NCBI GenBank assembly: GCA_044426235.1
Contig: JAWXUS010000005.1
Location: 19,114 to 83,113, forward strand
Origin: JAGHEK01 sp044426235
GTDB taxonomy: Bacteria; Bacillota; Clostridia; Peptostreptococcales; Peptostreptococcaceae
Length of the DNA: 64,000 nucleotides
Direction: 5' to 3'
Every line of letters starts with the position of its first letter. Position 1 is the stretch's first letter. Below the pieces are notes generated by a model that saw nothing but the letters and a program-made list of their open reading frames with translations, had not been told where the DNA came from and did no database searches. Shown in pieces: positions 62,101 through 64,000 of this stretch. Position numbers and translations under genes: made by a program.

Positions 62101-63371
62101 GTGGAACAGGTTCTGCTCCAAAATCTTCAATAAAATATACTGGACTTCCTTTTGAAATAGGGCTTAGTGAGACACACCAAGTTTTAGCACTTAATGATTT
62201 AAGAAGTAAAGTGAAACTTCAAGTTGATGGTGGACTTAAAACTGGAAAAGATGTTGTAATTTCTGCTATTTTAGGAGCTGAAGAATTTGGATTCTCAACT
62301 ATGGCATTAATATCTAATGGTTGTATTATGTGTAGACGTTGTAATACTAATACTTGTCCAGTTGGAATATGTACACAAGAACCTAAATTAAGAAATAGAT
62401 ATGGTGGAGAAGTTTGTCACATAATAAATTACTTTAAGTTTGTTGCAACTGAAGTTAGAGAGATTATGGCAAGTGTTGGAGTTAAGACTATAAATGAATT
62501 AGTTGGAAAAGTGGAATTAGTTAATTTAACTAATGATAAATTAAGTTTAGAAAAAATACTATATAAAGTAGGAAATATTTATAATACAGAAAGTCAAAAT
62601 CATAAAATTGAAAATGTATTAGATAGAACTTTAATAAAATTATTAAATGATGATAATAAAAATGAGATAACTATAACTACTGAAAATCGTTCAGTTGGAG
62701 CTATGCTTGGTGGTTATATAGAAAAAGAACAAATTAATTTAGATAAAGAAGTTATATTTGACTTTGTTGGAAGTAGTGGACAAAGTTTTGGAGCATTTTT
62801 AACTAATAATGTAAGGTTTAATTTATGTGGTGAAGCTAATGATTACGTTGCTAAGGGTCTTAGTGGAGGAACAATAGTAATTAAAACTCCAGTTGATTGT
62901 GATTTTGAATCAGATAAGAATATAATAGCAGGAAATACTATTTTATATGGAGCGACTAGTGGGAAAGTATATATAAATGGTGTTGTTGGTGAAAGATTTG
63001 CAGTTAGAAATTCAGGTGCTTTATCAGTAGTTGAGGGAGTTGGAAATCACGCTCTTGAATATATGACTGGTGGAGAAGTTTTAATACTTGGACAATTTGG
63101 TGATAATTTATGTGCAGGAATGAGTGGAGGAATTTGTTATATATATGATGAAAAAAATCTACTTAATGAAAAACTTAATAATGAAGATTTAATTATAGAT
63201 AAAATTGAAAATAGTATCTATGAAGAAAGATTTAAAAATTATCTAAATGATTATATTGATTTTACTGAAAGTAAAAAAGCTAAATTTATAACTGAAAACT
63301 ATGAAGAACAAAAAAATAATATATATGTATTGATACCAAAAGAATATAAAAAGATAATAGAAAATAAATAA
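59112..63371 (+). CDS. gltB: Glutamate synthase large (GltB-type) subunit
   Basis: 1419 aa. Transfers the amide nitrogen of glutamine to 2-oxoglutarate. Class II glutaminase domain at the N-terminus with catalytic Cys16 exposed after removal of 15 residues (KDSCGLGFV). Central domain, FMN-binding synthase domain (SAPPH-like SPPPHHDIYSIEDLEQLI; GFDGGTGSAPKSSI), an iron-sulfur cluster motif CIMCRRCNTNTC, and a C-terminal GXGXG beta-helix. It is about 100 residues shorter than Bacillus GltA. No small subunit gene follows; the rRNA operon is next, so electrons may come from a distant partner or ferredoxin. Confidence 0.93.
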   Translation: MKNVGLYDSSFEKDSCGLGFVCNINGEKSNEIIKHGINILKKLTHRGGVLSDNKTGDGAGILTQIPDEFFRSILDLPKEYGVGNIFLPKEHSEILSIIEKILNEEGLTLVTFRDVEVEYDVLGRIAKESVPVIKQAFISNNSDKDLSLKLYIARRRIEIEVENSNIEGKDEFYITNLSDKVIVYKGLLLPNDIELFYKDLQNPLYKSALSVVHQRFSTNTFPKWKLAHPFRYVAHNGELNTIKGNRNSIKAREQVLSSDLLNSRVDEILPITSSNVSDSASLDNVLEFLVQNSKSLEESMMILVPEAWQNNEYMDEDKKSFYRYFANIMEPWDGPASIIFTNGVQIGATLDRNGLRPSRYTVTKDGLVILSSETGVIDLENKDILKKGRLEPGKIFMVDLEKNIILEDEEVKKCVYNKFNYKEIVENNKIDLGNELESTYDFDLHKYQVKFGYTKEELKEILYPMANDAKEAQGSMGYDVSLAVFSKRPKMLYDYFKQLFAQVTNPAIDPIRESMVMSLKTFIGSKGDLFKVEDLKFIEFESPVITNKQLLNLENNKEFKSEKMFITFTNSLEQGIKDVYKKVIESVKNGTEIIVLSDKCEGNPIPALLVSSYVNKNLIKDKLRDKVNLVVESGGVRDVMHFATLIGYGVDLVNPYVALETIKDLSIEKEDYILENNYLKACNDGLLKIISKMGISTIQSYRGAQIFEIVGLCSSVVDEYFGNTVSKLEGLDILEIENKVLERLKNTELEFGGEYGYRKNEENHLLNPLTVKLIHQGVKEDDYDKYKEFTKIIDSDKGTIRSSMELNTNQSISLDEVEPIEEIMHRFVIGAMSFGSLSKEVHENIAIAMNTIKGRSNCGEGGEDVSRFLDNRRSAIKQVASGRFGVTAKYLVNADEIQIKVAQGAKPGEGGSLPGKKVDEVVGKVRNSTPGIDLISPPPHHDIYSIEDLEQLIFDLKNVNPQAEVSVKLTAESGVGTISAGVVKARADKIVISGFDGGTGSAPKSSIKYTGLPFEIGLSETHQVLALNDLRSKVKLQVDGGLKTGKDVVISAILGAEEFGFSTMALISNGCIMCRRCNTNTCPVGICTQEPKLRNRYGGEVCHIINYFKFVATEVREIMASVGVKTINELVGKVELVNLTNDKLSLEKILYKVGNIYNTESQNHKIENVLDRTLIKLLNDDNKNEITITTENRSVGAMLGGYIEKEQINLDKEVIFDFVGSSGQSFGAFLTNNVRFNLCGEANDYVAKGLSGGTIVIKTPVDCDFESDKNIIAGNTILYGATSGKVYINGVVGERFAVRNSGALSVVEGVGNHALEYMTGGEVLILGQFGDNLCAGMSGGICYIYDEKNLLNEKLNNEDLIIDKIENSIYEERFKNYLNDYIDFTESKKAKFITENYEEQKNNIYVLIPKEYKKIIENK

Positions 63372-63380
63372 TATAGTAAT

Positions 63381-63418
63381 AAAAAATGTGAGATTAAAAA
63401 AATCTTACATTTTTTATT
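63381..63418 (+). terminator. Terminator after gltB
   Basis: A 15-bp stem AAAAAATGTGAGATT/AATCTTACATTTTTT (one G-U) with an A5 loop. Confidence 0.85.
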
Positions 63419-63502
63419 ATAAAATGATTGTTGAAATTTGAACGAATAATATGAAATATATAAAAATAAATGTAAAAAAATAAAAAAAGTTTTGAAAAAG
63501 TG

Positions 63503-63531
63503 TTGACGAAGCTTTTAAATGATGATAATAT
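63503..63531 (+). promoter_or_regulatory. rRNA operon promoter
   Basis: TTGACG at 63503-63508, 17-nt spacer, TAATAT at 63526-63531 (an overlapping TATAAT at 63529-63534 would need a 20-nt spacer). It lies about 55 nt before the 5S gene. Confidence 0.7.
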
Positions 63532-63587
63532 AATACTTGTCTTAAGGGACAACAAAAACGAAAAGAAAATAAAAAACACACATTAAT

Positions 63588-63702
63588 GTGGTTACAATAG
63601 CAAAGAGGATACACCTGTTCCCATACCGAACACAGAAGTTAAGCTCTTTAGCGCTGATGATACTTGGTGGGCAACTGCCTGGGAAAGTAAGACGTAGCCA
63701 CT
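63588..63702 (+). rRNA. rrf: 5S ribosomal RNA
   Basis: GTGGTTAC at the 5' end pairs with GTAGCCAC at the 3' end. Core motifs GGATACACCTGTTCCC, CCGAACACAGAAGTTAAGCTC and TTGGTGGGCAACTGCCTGGGA are present. Ends are approximate. It is the first gene of the operon. Confidence 0.95.
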
Positions 63703-63706
63703 TTAA

Positions 63707-63795
63707 GCCGAAGTGGCGGAACTGGCAGACGCACAGGACTTAAAATCCTGCGGGACTTACCTCCCGTACCGGTTCGATTCCGGTCTTCGGTACCA
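63707..63795 (+). tRNA. tRNA-Leu (UAA)
   Basis: GCCGAAG acceptor stem pairs with CTTCGGT, anticodon TAA in GGACTTAAAATCC, long variable arm, GGTTCGATT T-loop, encoded CCA. Confidence 0.95.
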
Positions 63796-63799
63796 TAGT

Positions 63800-63876
63800 G
63801 GACCATTAGCTCAGTTGGTTAGAGCGCCCGGCTCATAACCGGTAGGTCTGGGGTTCGAGTCCCTGATGGTCCACCA
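63800..63876 (+). tRNA. tRNA with CAU anticodon, probably tRNA-Met
   Basis: GGACCAT/ATGGTCC acceptor, anticodon CAT in GGCTCATAACC, T-loop GGTTCGAGT, encoded CCA. It is an elongator-type molecule. A lysidine-modified tRNA-Ile2 cannot be excluded by eye. Confidence 0.88.
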
Positions 63877-63976
63877 TAGATGAACTTTGAAAATTAAACA
63901 GTAGGTTAAATAGAATTTTAAACACAAACAAACCAAGCCAGATATTCGAGTAACGAATTTCTGAGAAGGTCAACTT
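63877..63976 (+). other. 16S rRNA leader
   Basis: Spacer between tRNA-Met and 16S. It includes AACTTTGAAAATTAAACAG, a block commonly found before clostridial 16S genes, and CAAACCAAGCCAGA, with probable boxA/processing-stem functions. No second promoter seen. Confidence 0.5.
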
Positions 63977-64000
63977 TTTATATGAGAGTTTGATCCTGGC
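63977..64000 (+). rRNA. rrs: 16S ribosomal RNA, 5' end only
   Basis: TATATGAGAGTTTGATCCTGGC is the universal 16S start. The gene continues beyond the window; the exact 5' end is approximate. Confidence 0.93.

Noticed and set aside
1..64000. CRISPR arrays, insertion sequences, prophage or integration sites
   Set aside because: No regularly spaced direct repeats, transposase or integrase frames, or tRNA-flanking duplications were seen; the tRNA-Ser gene is intact with no 3' duplicate nearby.

Overview
The window is about 64 kb of chromosome from a very AT-rich, Gram-positive, clostridial-type bacterium. The evidence is strong Shine-Dalgarno sequences, frequent TTG starts, a T-box upstream of pheST, an infC-rpmI-rplT leader, a KtrAB-type potassium system, a formate/folate one-carbon set (fhs, fchA, folD), a clostridial hydroxysteroid-dehydrogenase-like SDR, and a near-perfect forespore (sigma F/G) promoter. 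The last point suggests a spore former. I see no phage, insertion sequence or CRISPR array. Placement below class Clostridia (for example near Peptostreptococcaceae) would be a guess.

Layout. 1-5.7 kb: lon-yihA(engB), then a three-gene comG-like pseudopilus operon. 5.7-9.2 kb: SEC-C protein, two small unknowns and a large FAD dehydrogenase. 9.3-16 kb: Na/Pi symporter-like protein, pgi, htrA, hemolysin III and a soluble FtsH-like protease. 16-17.4 kb: infC (ATT start, attenuator leader), rpmI, rplT. 17.4-20.2 kb (minus): two proteins sharing an unrecognised helical domain, one of them a mosaic surface-type protein without a signal peptide. 20.4-27.7 kb: ktrB-ktrA-rRNA methyltransferase, T-box, pheS-pheT-zapA. 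27.8-38.6 kb: SDR, U32 protein, ECF S-component, a broken HD-domain gene, a DUF308-like membrane protein, glutathione peroxidase, mutS2, argS and two unknowns. 38.8-46.7 kb: B12-radical SAM protein, TPR protein, fhs, fchA, a QueD-like protein, an AraC regulator and folD. 46.7-50.4 kb: a 65-aa probable forespore protein, azoreductase, tRNA-Ser, pcrA-like helicase and a probable small regulatory RNA with unpaired C-runs. 50.4-57.4 kb: PNPOx-like protein, cysteine desulfurase-thiI, and a beta-glucoside PTS operon (IIC, GH4 6-phospho-beta-glucosidase, ChbG, IIA; no IIB). 57.5-58.8 kb (minus): a tail-anchored protein with a flagellin-like helical region. 59.1-63.4 kb: glutamate synthase large chain. 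The window ends in an rRNA operon arranged 5S - tRNA-Leu - tRNA-Met - 16S.

Most of the content is housekeeping. The points that stand out are the candidate C-rich sRNA at about 50.0-50.16 kb (minus), the forespore promoter on the 65-aa gene, the paired unknown-domain proteins at 17.4-20.2 kb, the flagellin-like tail-anchored protein, the complete absence of TGA stops combined with a TGA at a conserved Trp position in the HD remnant, two ATT-initiated genes, and several perfect inverted repeats in promoter regions.
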